Numbered from the stretch's first letter, positions 6,585-16,896 are shown. The stretch is 64,000 bases of DNA from Verrucomicrobiota bacterium (GCA_028293545.1 JAQGOP010000043.1:189651-253650); one strand, 5' to 3'. The notes: a model not told the origin generated them from the letters alone. Made by a program: numbers and translations.

Positions 6585-8302
6585 TTTTCCACGGCGTGGA
6601 TTTCCACGGCGCCGGCTCGGCCCTTCACGGTGACGGAACCGAGCGGGCGGGTGTTCACCGGTGTGCCGCGGACCGCGGCCAGCGTGGCGGCGCTGGTGAT
6701 GATGTTGGTGTGGTATTCCGGCGTGCGCGTCAGCGACTGGAGGCGCGCAGCCACGTTCACGCCGTCCCCGATCACGGAATAATTCAGCCGGCGATGCGAA
6801 CCGATGTTGCCCGCGACGACGCGCGCGGTGTTCACCCCGACGCCGATCGCGAGGGGAGGACGGCCTTCGGCGGCGAACTCGGCATTCAGGTCCGCCAGCG
6901 CGCGCTCCATCGCGAGCGCGGCGGCGAGCGCGCGATCCGCCGCATCGTTTTGGGCAACGGGAGCGCCGAACAGCGCCATGATCGCGTCGCCGATGAACTT
7001 GTCGATCACGCCCCCATGGCGCTCGATTTCGCCGCTCATGCGGTCGAGGTAGCGGTTGAGCAACGCGAGCAAGGCGGGCGGCGGAAGCTTTTCGCTGAGC
7101 GTCGTGAAGCCGCGCAGGTCCGCGAAGAGGATCGTGACCTCGCGCTCTTCGCCGCCGAGGGTCGCGCCGTCGCGCATCAGCTGCGCGGCCACTTCCGGCG
7201 AAACATTCTTGTCGAGCAAGTCGCGCACCTGGTCGCGCTCGGCGAGGCCGATGCTCATGGCGTTGAACGACTCCGCGAGGTCCCCGAGCTCGTCCGCGCG
7301 GTCGAGGTCCAGGCGCGCAGTGTAGTCGCCGCTGGCGATCACGCGCGTGTGCGACGCGAGTTGCTGCACGGGTTCGCTGATGCTGCGCGCGAGCCCGAGG
7401 GCGATGAGCGTCGCGACGAGCAAGGCCGCGAGCGAAATGTAAAGCAGGCGCCGCTCGAGGGCGTGGGCCGCGGCGAGTTCGGCGGTGAGCGGGCGCTCGA
7501 GGACCACGGTCACCGGATCCTCGCCCAGCAGGTCCTGGAGCTTGAAGAGGGAAACATACCGGTCGTCGCCGAGCTGCACGATTTTCGTGTGCTCGACCGC
7601 GTTGGGCTGGGCGGCGACGAGGCTCGAGATCACCTTGAAATTCTCGTCGGACAGCGTCGTGGCGGACGCCTTCGCGCCCTGGACCGAAACGAAGCTCACT
7701 TCGATCCCCGTGGTATCCTTGATCTTCTGCGCGAACGCCCGGTCGATCGGAAAGGCGAGGCCAAACCAGCCGGAGATATTCGGATACGGCGCATAGAGCG
7801 GCACGACGACCAGCACGTGGAGCTTGCCGTTGAGGTAGGAAAACCCGCTGTCCTCGAGCTGGTCGGCCTTCGTGGCGCGCTCGATGAGATAGCGAAAGGG
7901 CCCGAGGTTCTCGTTCGCCATGTCGGAGTCGCTGTTCGCAAGCAGCGCGCCTTCGGTGTCGAAGAGGGCAATGACGGGGGCGCCCACGCGGCCGGTGAAA
8001 CTCTTGAGCGCGGAGCTCAGGGTCTTCGTGTCGGGCTTATCCTCGCCCAGCACGGTGCGGATTGCGTAGTCGCTCGTCATCACGCCGGCGCTTTTTGCGA
8101 GGGACGTGATCTGCTGGCGCACCGCGTCGTCGTAGATGCGTTCGCCGATCTTCAGGTTGGCTTCGCTGTGCGCGAGCGCGTTGGAAAGATTGGCGTGGGA
8201 AACGAGCACGTAGGTGACACCCAGCGTGACAAAGAGCAGGCTCAGCAGCATCGCGAGCAGCCGCGTGCTGAAGCGGCGAAATCGGAAAATGCGGACGGCC
8301 AC
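6581..8302 (-). CDS. Membrane-bound class III adenylate cyclase with extracytoplasmic sensor and HAMP
   Basis: A 573-residue protein starting with GTG at 8302. A membrane helix at 13-35 is followed by an extracytoplasmic domain of about 250 residues that looks cache-like (VGAPVIALFDTEGALLANS, PNISGWFGLAFPIDRAF). A second helix lies near 285-307, then a HAMP linker (ELGDLAESFNAMSIGL). The C-terminal catalytic domain spans about 385-560: VTILFADLRGFTTLSEKL carries the metal-binding Asp, DKFIGDAIMALFG carries the second Asp and the Lys typical of ATP selectivity, and YSVIGDGVNVAARLQSL completes the site. It should make cAMP in response to an extracytoplasmic signal. It is the last gene of an esterase-cupredoxin-cyclase set; the cupredoxin stops 12 bp upstream. 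Confidence 0.9.
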   Translation of the reverse strand: MAVRIFRFRRFSTRLLAMLLSLLFVTLGVTYVLVSHANLSNALAHSEANLKIGERIYDDAVRQQITSLAKSAGVMTSDYAIRTVLGEDKPDTKTLSSALKSFTGRVGAPVIALFDTEGALLANSDSDMANENLGPFRYLIERATKADQLEDSGFSYLNGKLHVLVVVPLYAPYPNISGWFGLAFPIDRAFAQKIKDTTGIEVSFVSVQGAKASATTLSDENFKVISSLVAAQPNAVEHTKIVQLGDDRYVSLFKLQDLLGEDPVTVVLERPLTAELAAAHALERRLLYISLAALLVATLIALGLARSISEPVQQLASHTRVIASGDYTARLDLDRADELGDLAESFNAMSIGLAERDQVRDLLDKNVSPEVAAQLMRDGATLGGEEREVTILFADLRGFTTLSEKLPPPALLALLNRYLDRMSGEIERHGGVIDKFIGDAIMALFGAPVAQNDAADRALAAALAMERALADLNAEFAAEGRPPLAIGVGVNTARVVAGNIGSHRRLNYSVIGDGVNVAARLQSLTRTPEYHTNIITSAATLAAVRGTPVNTRPLGSVTVKGRAGAVEIHAVEK

Positions 8303-8314
8303 GATGCGAGCGAC

Positions 8315-8980
8315 TTAGTTGTAGAGACCGGACTTCGCGTTGCTGCGGTGCAGGCGACGGTCGGCTTTGAGTGCGAGCGAGAAGGCGAGGGGCGCAGCTG
8401 CGGCGTCCGCGGTCACCGTGACTTCGCGCGACTGGGTTTTGGCCAGGCGCGGATGCCATACTTCCGCGCGGTAACGCCCGGGCGGGACCTCGGCGACGGT
8501 CGCGGTGCCGTCGGCGGCGGTGCGGCCAAACCACGGCGTGGCGAGCACCACGACGTACGCGGCCATCCAGTCGTGGATGTTGCAGCCGAGCGCGACGATG
8601 CCGGGCTGGTCGAAGAGCACCGGCGCCTTGGCTTCGCCGGCGTAGAGCGGGAGTTCGAATTTCTTCGGCTTCGACAGCGAATACACGTGGTGCTGCACCG
8701 TGTCGCGGTTGGGAAAACTCACGGAGGTGCCGACGACGAGCGCGGTGACGTAAGGCGAAAATTCCTCGCCACGCTGGACAATTTCCAGCGGCGCGGCCGG
8801 CGGGACGACCTTCGCCGGGACGTCGAGGGGGATGAGCGAAACGACCGCGTCGGCCACGGGTTGGTCCTTGCCATCGGCGAGCTTGAATGTGACGGACGCG
8901 GCCTTGGCGGCGGTGAGCTGAGCAAGAAACAGCGCGGCAACGCCGGCGAAACCAAGCGGATGGATCCTAAATTTGATCAG
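8315..8980 (-). CDS. Exported cupredoxin-like protein (methylamine-utilization type)
   Basis: The start is unsure. The open frame begins at GTG 9154 (overlapping the esterase stop by GTGA), but residues 28-58 of that version are encoded by two dispersed repeats. The signal peptide (FRIHPLGFAGVAALFLAQL, then TAAKA) begins only after them; I give the CTG at 8980 as the nearest plausible start, with no ATG/GTG/TTG available. The mature part has an Ig-like strand set and type-1 copper ligands: His in VQHHVYS, then Cys, His and Met in LGCNIHDWM. A carboxypeptidase-regulatory-like strand region follows (RTAADGTATVAEVPPGRY). This arrangement is typical of plastocyanin-like methylamine-utilization proteins. 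The role is probably periplasmic copper-dependent electron transfer or sensing. Pairing with the downstream sensory cyclase suggests a functional link (inference). Confidence 0.75.
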   Translation of the reverse strand: MIKFRIHPLGFAGVAALFLAQLTAAKAASVTFKLADGKDQPVADAVVSLIPLDVPAKVVPPAAPLEIVQRGEEFSPYVTALVVGTSVSFPNRDTVQHHVYSLSKPKKFELPLYAGEAKAPVLFDQPGIVALGCNIHDWMAAYVVVLATPWFGRTAADGTATVAEVPPGRYRAEVWHPRLAKTQSREVTVTADAAAAPLAFSLALKADRRLHRSNAKSGLYN

Positions 8981-9021
8981 AAGGTCACGGAGGCAACGAA
9001 GCGCCCTCCGCTCTCCGGAAA

Positions 9022-9048
9022 ATAGCGCAGGCGGCCCGCCGGCTCCGA
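9022..9048 (+). repeat. REP-like element, variant copy inside the 5' region of the cupredoxin gene
   Basis: ATAGCGCAGGCGGCCCGCCG followed by GCTCCGA. One base of the right arm differs from the consensus (CCGCCGGC instead of CCGCCTGC). It is bordered by a copy of the ATTCGTG-type repeat (9056-9100) and of the GAAGGCAACGAAG-type repeat (8971-9000), so three repeat families are stacked here. Confidence 0.7.
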
Positions 9049-9150
9049 AGATTGAACCGCGGGTTCGCGTCCATTCGGGTCCATTTGGTGGTTCTCCGAT
9101 CACGCCAGCTAACGATGATTTTTCGCGGCCCGGGAACCGTGAGGATGTCT

Positions 9151-9774
9151 TCACAGGAGCGGATGCAAGACCTGCCAGACCGTGTCTGCAACCTTCGCGG
9201 CGCCTTCAGCGGTGGGGTGGATGCCGTCGGGCTGGTTGAACTCGGCGTGTCCCCCAATGTTGGCGAGGAGGAATGGCACCAGCGGGAGATGGTTTTTCGC
9301 GGCCAAGTCAGGGTACATCGCGGCGAACGAACGCGCGTAATCCTGGCCCATGGTCGGGGGCATCTGCATGCCGGCGATGACGATCTGGGCGTGGGGATAT
9401 TTGGTGCGGACGCGATCGATGATGCCCTGGAGATTCGCGGCGGAAACCGCGGGTTCGATCCCGCGCAGGCCGTCGTTGCCGCCGAGCGCGAGGACAAACA
9501 CGTCGATCGGCTGGCGGAGGATCCAATCGACGCGGCGCAGGCCGCCGGCGGTGGTCTCGCCGCTGAGGCCCGCGTTGACGGTGCGCCAGGGAAGATGGGC
9601 GTCATCGATCTTTTTCTGGATCACCGCGGGATAGGCCTCGGTGGCCGGGTCCTCGAGGCCGAGGCCCGCGGTGAGGCTGTCGCCGAAAAAAATAATCGTG
9701 CGCGGCGCGGCGTCGGCGGCGCACGCGACGCCCACCGCAAAACCCGCGAGCAAACTGAGAATGAGGGCCTTCAT
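9151..9774 (-). CDS. tesA: Arylesterase / GDSL (SGNH) lysophospholipase-like, TesA type
   Basis: A 207-residue exported protein. A signal peptide covers residues 1-22 (MKALILSLLAGFAVGVACA). The SGNH hydrolase blocks are present: I, FFGDSLTAGLG with the nucleophile Ser; II, the Gly of NAGLSGETTAGG; III, LALGGNDGLRG with the oxyanion Asn; V, QPDGIHPTAEG with the catalytic Asp and His. The family hydrolyses small acyl esters and thioesters in the periplasm. It diverges from a YbbA-like ATPase and a YbbP-like permease, the same neighbourhood as the E. coli tesA-ybbA-ybbP locus, which supports the assignment. Downstream on its own strand are the cupredoxin and cyclase genes. Confidence 0.88.
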   Translation of the reverse strand: MKALILSLLAGFAVGVACAADAAPRTIIFFGDSLTAGLGLEDPATEAYPAVIQKKIDDAHLPWRTVNAGLSGETTAGGLRRVDWILRQPIDVFVLALGGNDGLRGIEPAVSAANLQGIIDRVRTKYPHAQIVIAGMQMPPTMGQDYARSFAAMYPDLAAKNHLPLVPFLLANIGGHAEFNQPDGIHPTAEGAAKVADTVWQVLHPLL

Positions 9775-9840
9775 GCTGGAAATCGACCGCTTGAACTAGC
9801 TTTCGTGCCGTTTCGCGTGTTGGGTGGCCAGACTCTTCTT

Positions 9841-10536
<696 letters not shown>

Positions 10537-10585
10537 CCGCGCATGCACCCGATGAGACACAAATTTACCACGGAAGGCTTTCGGA

Positions 10586-10625
10586 TCAGATTCGCGTCCA
10601 TGCGTGGCCATTCGTGGTTAAAAAA
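10586..10625 (+). repeat. Dispersed ATTCGTG-type repeat, intergenic
   Basis: GATTCGCGTCCATGCGTGGC followed by CATTCGTGGTTAA. The same pattern recurs at 13266-13292, about 9060-9098, about 32450-32480 and (inverted pair) 61213-61320. Each copy is two or three imperfect units with an ATTCGTG core. The copy here separates the ATPase and permease genes of one transporter. Confidence 0.7.
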
Positions 10626-10655
10626 GATGGGGGTTCGGTCATTCGCTGCAGCCCG

Positions 10656-13181
10656 ATGAATTTCATCCTGAAAATGGCCTGGCGGGATTCGCGGGCTTCA
10701 CGGCGGCGGCTGGTGTTGGTTTCGCTTTCGGTGGTGCTGGGGATCGCCGCGCTGGTGGGGATCGGGTCGCTGGCGGACAATCTCCAGCGCACGGTCGAGC
10801 AGCAGACGAAAGCATTGCTCGGATCCGACCTGAGCGTCTCGGCGCGCGCGCCCTTCCCGGAGGCCGCGGAGAAATATTTCGCGACGCTGGGCGGCGAGCA
10901 GGCGCGGGAAATCGGGCTGACTTCAATGGTGGGTTTTCCGACCCGCGAAAACCGCCGCAAGCTCGTGCAGGTGCGCGCGCTCGAGGGAAATTTTCCATTT
11001 TACGGCGAGCTGGTCACGGTGCCGTCGGGCGCGATGGCGCAGGTGCTCGCGGGCCATTCGGCGCTACTGGAGGAAACGCTGCTGGTGCAGTTCGGCCTGC
11101 AGGTGGGCGACGAGGTTTCACTGGGCCAGGCCACGTTCACCGTCGCCGGCGCGTTGAAAAAAATGCCCGGGGAATCGGCCGCGGTCGCGACGCTGTCGCC
11201 GCGCGTTTATATTTCCCGCGCAAGCCTGGAGGAAACCGGCCTGCTGAAGAGCCGGATTTTCACGACCTACCGCGTCTATTTCAAACTGCCGCCCACGCGC
11301 GACCCGGATGCGCTGGTGGTCACAATGAAGGAAAAGTTCCAGAAGCAGCGCTGGAAGTATGCGACCGTGGAAGAGCGCAAGCGCGACCTGGGGCAGGCGC
11401 TCAAGGACACTTACTCCTTCATCAGCTTGGTGGGATTCGTCGCGCTGTTCCTTGGCGCGGTCGGCGTGGCGAGCGCGATGCACGTCTATATCCGGCAGAA
11501 GCTCACGACCGTCGCGGTGCTGCGTTGCCTGGGGGCGTCGGCGCGGACGAGTTTCGCGGTGTACCTGATCCAGGGCGCCGGCGTGGGCCTGATCGGCGCG
11601 GTGTGCGGCGCGGCGCTGGGGATCAGCGTGCAGCTGATCCTGCCGATGGTGCTCAAGGACTTCCTGCCGTTCACGGTGGAGTTTTATGTTTCGTGGGCCG
11701 CGGTGGGCAAAGGTGCGATGGCGGGCCTGGTCATCTGCCTGCTCTTCACGTTGCTGCCGCTGTTGACGGTGAGGCGGGTGTCGCCCCTGCTCGCGATTCG
11801 ATCCGCCCAGGGCGAGTCGCAGGGCCGCGACCCGTGGCGGCTTGGATTGTTTTTCGTGATTGCGAGCGCGGTCCTCGGCTTCGCGATCTGGCAGACCGGG
11901 CATTGGCAGACCGGCCTGGGTTTTGCGCTGATGATGGCCTTCGGTTTTGGCACGCTCACGGGGATGGCCGCGCTGGTGTCGTGGGCGGCGAAGCGATTCG
12001 TGCCGAAAAAATCGCTGGCGTATGTCTGGCGGCAGGGCCTCGCCAACCTGCACCGGCCGAACAATCGCACCGTGCTGCTGCTGCTTTCACTGGGGCTTGG
12101 GACTTTCCTCATGCTCACCCTGGTGCTCACGCGTGATTCGCTCGTGGAAAAATTGTCCGGCCTCGGCGGTGGCTCGCGGCCGAACGTGATGTTTTTCGAT
12201 ATCCAGGACGACCAGGTCGCGCGCTTGAAGACGATCATCACCGGCACGGGCGCGACGGTGGTGGGCGAGGCCCCGATCGTGACGATGAAGCTGGCGAGCC
12301 TCAAAGGGCGGACAGCGGATGAGATCATGAAGGATGATAAATCCGGGGTGCCCGGATGGACGCTGCGCCGCGAGTATCGTTCGACCTATCGTGCGACGCT
12401 GACCGAAACCGAGAAAATCACGGAGGGCACGTTCATCGGTCATGTTGCTCCCGGGACGGAGGTGGTCCCGCTTTCGGTCGAGACGAGCCTGGCCAAGGAT
12501 CTTCAGCTCAAGCTGAACGATGTGCTCGTGTTCGACGTGCAGGGCGTGCCGGTCAAGGCGTATGTCGCGAGCCTGCGGGAGGTCGACTGGCAGCGCATGC
12601 AGGCAAACTTCTACCTGGTTTTCCCCGAGGGTGTGCTCGAGCCGGCGCCGAAGACGTTCGTCGCGGCGGCGCATGCGGCAACGCCGGCGGATTCGTCGCG
12701 GTTGCAGCAGGCGGTTTGGAAGGAATTTCCCAGCATCTCGGCGATCGACCTTTCGCTGGTCCTCCAAACGGTGATGGGGATTCTCGAGAAGGTTTCGTTT
12801 GTGATCTCGTTCATGGCCGCGTTCACGGTGCTCACTGGCATCATCGTGCTGGCGGGGGCGGTGCTGACGGGACGGTTCCAGCGGATTCGCGAGACCGTGC
12901 TGCTGCGAACGCTCGGGGCGACGCGGAAGCAGTTGCGGCAGATCCAACTCGTCGAGTACGCGGTGCTGGGTGTCCTGGCCGCGGTGACGGGCGGCGGCCT
13001 GGCGGTCGCGGCGAATGCGCTGCTAGCCCGGTTTGTTTTCAAGATGCCGTTCACGCTATCGCCGGGCGTGCTTGCAACGTCGATCGCGGCCTCGGTGGCG
13101 ATCACCATCCTGACGGGGCTCGCGGCCAATCGCGGGATCGTCGACCACCCGCCGCTGGAGGTCCTGCGGCAGGAGACGTAG
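10656..13181 (+). CDS. ybbP: FtsX-family ABC transporter permease, YbbP type
   Basis: An 841-residue polytopic membrane protein. ATG 10656 is used because it is followed at once by the family opening ([20 protein letters not shown]) and the first membrane helix. It has the duplicated FtsX layout of YbbP: helix 1, a large periplasmic domain (about residues 45-250), a first FtsX core ([19 protein letters not shown], then [10 protein letters not shown]), a central pair of helices, a second periplasmic domain and a second FtsX core ([20 protein letters not shown], then [10 protein letters not shown]). It works with the preceding ATPase, probably as a MacB-like mechanotransmitter or lipid/lipoprotein extractor. 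The substrate is unknown. It ends with LEVLRQET, the usual tail of the family. Confidence 0.88.
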   Translation: MNFILKMAWRDSRASRRRLVLVSLSVVLGIAALVGIGSLADNLQRTVEQQTKALLGSDLSVSARAPFPEAAEKYFATLGGEQAREIGLTSMVGFPTRENRRKLVQVRALEGNFPFYGELVTVPSGAMAQVLAGHSALLEETLLVQFGLQVGDEVSLGQATFTVAGALKKMPGESAAVATLSPRVYISRASLEETGLLKSRIFTTYRVYFKLPPTRDPDALVVTMKEKFQKQRWKYATVEERKRDLGQALKDTYSFISLVGFVALFLGAVGVASAMHVYIRQKLTTVAVLRCLGASARTSFAVYLIQGAGVGLIGAVCGAALGISVQLILPMVLKDFLPFTVEFYVSWAAVGKGAMAGLVICLLFTLLPLLTVRRVSPLLAIRSAQGESQGRDPWRLGLFFVIASAVLGFAIWQTGHWQTGLGFALMMAFGFGTLTGMAALVSWAAKRFVPKKSLAYVWRQGLANLHRPNNRTVLLLLSLGLGTFLMLTLVLTRDSLVEKLSGLGGGSRPNVMFFDIQDDQVARLKTIITGTGATVVGEAPIVTMKLASLKGRTADEIMKDDKSGVPGWTLRREYRSTYRATLTETEKITEGTFIGHVAPGTEVVPLSVETSLAKDLQLKLNDVLVFDVQGVPVKAYVASLREVDWQRMQANFYLVFPEGVLEPAPKTFVAAAHAATPADSSRLQQAVWKEFPSISAIDLSLVLQTVMGILEKVSFVISFMAAFTVLTGIIVLAGAVLTGRFQRIRETVLLRTLGATRKQLRQIQLVEYAVLGVLAAVTGGGLAVAANALLARFVFKMPFTLSPGVLATSIAASVAITILTGLAANRGIVDHPPLEVLRQET

Positions 13182-13265
13182 GAGGTTGTTAGGTCCGTCG
13201 TCGCAGAGGGAGTAGAACAGGAAGTGAGGTGGCAGAGGCCATGGAGTGCTTGCCGACCAACTCGC

Positions 13266-13292
13266 ATTGATTCGTGTCCATTCGTGGTTAAC
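13266..13292 (+). repeat. Dispersed ATTCGTG-type repeat, intergenic
   Basis: CATTGATTCGTGTCCATTCG followed by TGGTTAA. Second clear copy of the repeat at 10586; it ends 12 bp before the FKBP start codon, so it may lie in the 5' leader. Confidence 0.7.
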
Positions 13293-13304
13293 GCTTTTTC
13301 GCTC

Positions 13305-13799
13305 ATGAAAAATTCCCTGCCCAATCCGCGCGTCGTCACCTTTCACTATACGCTCCGTGATTCGTCCGGCCGCGTGCTGGACACTTCCGAAGGAGGCGAG
13401 CCGATCACCTATCTGGAAGGCGGCGGGCAGATCATTGACGGGCTCGACCAGCGATTGCGCACGGCGCCGGGCGGCGCGAAACAGAAGGTGGAAGTGCCGG
13501 CGGCGGAAGCTTACGGCGAGCGCGATCCGAGCCAGGTGCAGAAGGTGAAGCGCAGCGTGCTGCCGGTCGACGGCGAGGTTAAGATTGGCGAGCAGTTCCA
13601 AGCCGGCTCGGATCGTTCCGCTCCGGTGGTCACGGTGGTGGCGGTCGACGGCGACATGGTGACGCTGGACGCAAATCATCCGATGGCGGGGGTGGATTTG
13701 AGTTTCGACGTGGAGATCGTGAGCGCGCGTGCGGCGACGCCGGAGGAATTGAAGCACGGGCATGCGCATCCGGGCGACGGAACCGGGCATTGCCAGTAG
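13305..13799 (+). CDS. FKBP-type peptidyl-prolyl cis-trans isomerase, SlyD-like
   Basis: A 164-residue protein starting at ATG 13305; the in-frame upstream stretch is dispersed-repeat DNA. The SlyD-type FKBP half-domains are clear: [20 protein letters not shown], then [19 protein letters not shown], and the closing strands ([19 protein letters not shown]). Between them lies the insert-in-flap chaperone domain (residues about 65-120, [18 protein letters not shown]). The C-terminus is His-rich ([13 protein letters not shown]), like the metal-binding tail of SlyD but shorter. It catalyses proline isomerisation and holds unfolded chains. It is followed by the polyphosphate glucokinase gene after 28 bp. 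Confidence 0.88.
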   Translation: MKNSLPNPRVVTFHYTLRDSSGRVLDTSEGGEPITYLEGGGQIIDGLDQRLRTAPGGAKQKVEVPAAEAYGERDPSQVQKVKRSVLPVDGEVKIGEQFQAGSDRSAPVVTVVAVDGDMVTLDANHPMAGVDLSFDVEIVSARAATPEELKHGHAHPGDGTGHCQ

Positions 13800-13827
13800 C
13801 CGCGCAAACCCCCACGCTGCAAAACCC

Positions 13828-14592
13828 ATGAAAATCCTCGGCATCGATATCGGAGGCTCGGCCCTGAAGGGCGCACCTGTTGACACGACGACTGGCCGCC
13901 TGTTGGCGGAACGATTCCGCGTTGAAACCCCGACGGTGGTCACACCCGCGGCGATGGCGAAGATCGTGGGTTTGATCGCGCGTCATTTCAACTGGCAGGG
14001 GCCGATCGGCATCGGTTTCCCGGGCGTAGTGCAGGACTCGCGGATTTTCACATCCGCCAACCTTCACCAACGTTTCATCGGCTGTGACGGGGGGAAATTA
14101 TTTGCCACGGCCACGGGCTGCAAAGTCACGCTCGGCAATGATGCGGCGGCGGCGGCGCTCGCCGAAATGCGCTTTGGTGCGGGCAAGGGTTTTCAGGGCA
14201 AGGCGCTGCTTCTCACGCTGGGCACGGGCATCGGCTCGTCGCTCTGCTATCGCGGCATCGTGGTGCCGACGGAACTCGGCCACCTCCCGATCAAGGGAAA
14301 ATCCGCGGAGCGCTTCGTGTCGTCGTCGGCCCGGAAGCGTCGCGAGCTTTCGTGGGAGGAGTGGGGGACTGAGCTCGGTGAATACGTGCAGACGCTCGAG
14401 CGGATCCTGTGGCCCGAGCTGATCATCATCGGCGGCGGCGTGAGCGCGAAGAGCCGGAAATTTTTCAAATTCGTGAAGCCGCATGCAAAAATGGTGCCGG
14501 CGAAATTCCTCAACGAGGCGGGAATCGTCGGCGCGGCGCTGTCGGTGGAACAGGATAAGAAGCTCCAAGCCCCGACATCCAAGCTCCCATGA
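13828..14592 (+). CDS. ppgK: Polyphosphate-dependent glucokinase (ROK family)
   Basis: A 254-residue enzyme starting at ATG 13828. It opens with the phosphate-1 motif [16 protein letters not shown]. It has the ROK helix IGIGFPGVV, a conserved N-D-A-A-A-A segment ([14 protein letters not shown]) and the phosphate-2 motif [12 protein letters not shown]. The PpgK-specific block [14 protein letters not shown], followed by [15 protein letters not shown], matches the polyphosphate glucokinase pattern and replaces the ROK zinc cluster. The C-terminus has [14 protein letters not shown] and [10 protein letters not shown]. The reaction is polyphosphate (or ATP) plus glucose to glucose 6-phosphate in the cytoplasm. 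It follows the FKBP gene closely. Confidence 0.9.
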   Translation: MKILGIDIGGSALKGAPVDTTTGRLLAERFRVETPTVVTPAAMAKIVGLIARHFNWQGPIGIGFPGVVQDSRIFTSANLHQRFIGCDGGKLFATATGCKVTLGNDAAAAALAEMRFGAGKGFQGKALLLTLGTGIGSSLCYRGIVVPTELGHLPIKGKSAERFVSSSARKRRELSWEEWGTELGEYVQTLERILWPELIIIGGGVSAKSRKFFKFVKPHAKMVPAKFLNEAGIVGAALSVEQDKKLQAPTSKLP

Positions 14593-14728
14593 AACTTCGA
14601 AGCCTGGCGGATCAGCAAAAGTCCGTTAGGCTTCGGTGAATCCGAAGCTGGAGTGTGCTGTCCCAACGCGCTGCGTTTCATGAGACCTTGGATGTTGGAG
14701 CTTGGAGCCTTCCCGGTAGTTTCGCCTC

Positions 14729-15730
14729 ATGAATCGCGAAATCCTCATCGTCGGCCAGGGGCTGGCCGGGACGATGCTCGGGGCGGAGTTTGAGCGCGCG
14801 GGGATTCCTTTTCGCATCGTCGACGCCGGTCATATGGGTGCGGCGTCGCGCGTGGCAGCGGGCATCGTCAACCCCGTCACCGGTCGCCGCCTGGTGAAGA
14901 GCTGGAAGATCGAAGAGCTCCTACCGCTCGCACGAAAAACGTATGGGGCGCTGGAATCGACGCTCGGCGGTGCACTTTGGCGCGACATGAGGGTTCGCCG
15001 GGTCTTCGCGGACGAACGCGAGCGGAGGGTTTTTACCGAGCGCAGTGCGAAGGGCGAACTCGGACCGTACGCCGGAATCGCGGACGACGAGGGTGGCTGG
15101 ATCGAGGGAGCGGGCCACGTCGACGTCGAAGCGCTCCTGGCCCATGCCCGGGCGCGTTGGTTGAAACTCGGCGTGCTCGAGGAGCGGCGGATCGAGTGGG
15201 CCGACGTGATTGGACGATGGGAATTGGTTATCGATTGCAGCGGACGGGCGGGAAACCAGTTCGGCTTTGTGCCTTGGGAATATTCGAAGGGAGAAATCCT
15301 CACGATCGCGGTCGAAGGACTGGAGCCCGACGTGGTTTTGAATTCCGGTCGCTGGATCCTGCCGCTGGCCGGCGGCCGCGGGAAGGTGGGCGCGACGCAT
15401 CAGGCGGGTTCGACCGACACGATCCCGACGGCATCCGCACGTGCGGCGCTCGAAGCCAGTGCGGCCGCCCTCCTGAAACGCTCTTATATAATAGAAGGGC
15501 AGGCGGCGGGCGTGAGAGTGAACCTTCCGGATCGACGCCCCGTGGTGGGCCGTCACCCCTCGATTTCCCGGCTGGGAATCATCAATGGCCTGGGGTCGAA
15601 GGGCGTGAGCCTCGCCCCGTGGCTCGCCCGGCAATGGGTGAATCACCTCACGGAAGGTGTTCCCTTCGATCCGGAGGCCGATGTAAGTCGCTTTCAGCTC
15701 TCCCGTTCATCGCAGGCTTCAACGCGATGA
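14729..15730 (+). CDS. FAD-dependent oxidoreductase (DAO family)
   Basis: A 333-residue protein. A Rossmann FAD motif starts at residue 4 (ILIVGQGLAGTMLGAEFERA) and is followed by an acidic ribose-binding turn (RIVDAG). AASRVAAGIVNPVTGRR matches the DAO family glycine-serine segment. A second nucleotide-binding region (VIDCSGRAGN) and the C-terminal FAD closure (GIINGLGSKGVSLAPWLA) are present. The family oxidises amines or amino acids. The residues after AAGIVNP resemble uncharacterised bacterial DAO proteins rather than MnmC or ThiO, so I do not name a substrate. The gap before it (14593-14728) holds a GGAGCTTGGAGC-type dispersed repeat. Confidence 0.8.
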   Translation: MNREILIVGQGLAGTMLGAEFERAGIPFRIVDAGHMGAASRVAAGIVNPVTGRRLVKSWKIEELLPLARKTYGALESTLGGALWRDMRVRRVFADERERRVFTERSAKGELGPYAGIADDEGGWIEGAGHVDVEALLAHARARWLKLGVLEERRIEWADVIGRWELVIDCSGRAGNQFGFVPWEYSKGEILTIAVEGLEPDVVLNSGRWILPLAGGRGKVGATHQAGSTDTIPTASARAALEASAAALLKRSYIIEGQAAGVRVNLPDRRPVVGRHPSISRLGIINGLGSKGVSLAPWLARQWVNHLTEGVPFDPEADVSRFQLSRSSQASTR

Positions 15731-15825
15731 ATCTGATATTCGTCGTATTCTACCGTTCGTTCGTCGCAAACATCAGCTTATCGCCTTGAGTACCCCTGAA
15801 TAGAGGCGAAGAACGCGTCCGACGC

Positions 15826-16896
15826 ATGCAACGCCGATGGCTCACGGTTATCACGCTAGTCGCCATCTGGGCGTTTGTGGGCTTCGTGCTGGCGATCGAG
15901 GCGTACCTGAATGTGCGCGTGATCCACATGCGCGCGGTGGATTTCATCACCGTGGGCCAGCCGCAGTTTGTGCGCGCCGCGATGTGGGCGTGCATGGCGC
16001 CGTTCATCCTGCAGCTGCGGGAGAAAATGCCGCTCAGCAGCGGGCACTGGGTGGGCGGGATCACCTTTCACTTTCTCTTCAGCTTCGTCGTGATGGCGGT
16101 GTTTTTCCTGGGCCGGCTTGTCGCCGAGGCCGTCTTCCTGTGTGAACCGCTTAGTGGATTCTGGGAGATGGCCGCCAATAATTTCTGGGGCCGGAACATC
16201 ATCGACATGGCGTTTTACTGGGGCGTCCTCGCGTTCGGGTTCAGTTCCGAGATCTACCGAAAGTATCGCAACGAGGAACTCCGCTCCGCCCAGCTCGAGG
16301 CGCGTTTGATTGAAACGGAACTGAAGGCGCTGCGGCAGCAGATGCACCCGCACTTCCTGTTCAACACGATGAACACGATCTCGGTCCTGGTCCGCGAGGG
16401 GAAGAACGACGAGGCGGTCACCCTGGTGGCGCGGCTCAGTACGCTCCTGCGCATGTCGCTCGACAACACGGGCGTGCAGGAAGTCACGCTCCGGCAGGAA
16501 ATGGATTTCCTCGAGAAATACCTGGAGATCCAAAAAGCGCGATTCTCGGACCGGCTCGAGGTCAATATCGCGATCAGCCCCGAGGCGATGAACGCGCGCA
16601 TTCCCAACCTCCTGCTGCAGCCGATCGTGGAGAACGCGATCCTGCACGGCATCGCGCCGCGCGCGGGCCCGGGGCATGTCGACATCCTCGGCCACGTCGA
16701 AAACGGCAACGTGCATCTTGAGGTGCGCGACGACGGCGCGGGGTTCGACGGCTCGATCCGCGCCAAGGAAGGCATCGGCCTCGCGAATACGCGCGAGCGA
16801 CTCGCAAAAATTTATGGCGTTCGTGGACAGCTCTCGCTCCGCAGCGAACCTGGCCGTGGCGTCTCCGTCCAAATCGTCCTGCCCCACCGCACATGA
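15826..16896 (+). CDS. LytS/AlgZ-type sensor histidine kinase
   Basis: A 356-residue membrane kinase. Four hydrophobic segments lie at about 8-28, 48-64, 74-100 and 118-140, forming a membrane sensor without a large outer domain. A coiled coil (RNEELRSAQLEARLIETELK) leads into the His_kinase motif ALRQQMHPHFLFNTMNTISV, where the first His of HPHF is the phosphorylation site. The ATPase part has LLLQPIVENAILHGI (N box) and VRDDGAGFDG plus GIGLANTRERL (G boxes). Its stop overlaps the start of the LytTR regulator (ATGA, 16893-16896), so the two are a cognate pair. The input signal is unknown. Confidence 0.9.
   Translation: MQRRWLTVITLVAIWAFVGFVLAIEAYLNVRVIHMRAVDFITVGQPQFVRAAMWACMAPFILQLREKMPLSSGHWVGGITFHFLFSFVVMAVFFLGRLVAEAVFLCEPLSGFWEMAANNFWGRNIIDMAFYWGVLAFGFSSEIYRKYRNEELRSAQLEARLIETELKALRQQMHPHFLFNTMNTISVLVREGKNDEAVTLVARLSTLLRMSLDNTGVQEVTLRQEMDFLEKYLEIQKARFSDRLEVNIAISPEAMNARIPNLLLQPIVENAILHGIAPRAGPGHVDILGHVENGNVHLEVRDDGAGFDGSIRAKEGIGLANTRERLAKIYGVRGQLSLRSEPGRGVSVQIVLPHRT

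Noticed and set aside
6596-9025. Plus-strand open frame of 809 codons opposite the cyclase and cupredoxin
   Set aside because: Low-complexity Arg/Glu/Val sequence; cyclase motifs are on the minus strand.
9052-9840. N-terminal extension of the YbbA-like ATPase
   Set aside because: The frame is open but overlaps the divergent esterase; the family starts at ATG 9841.
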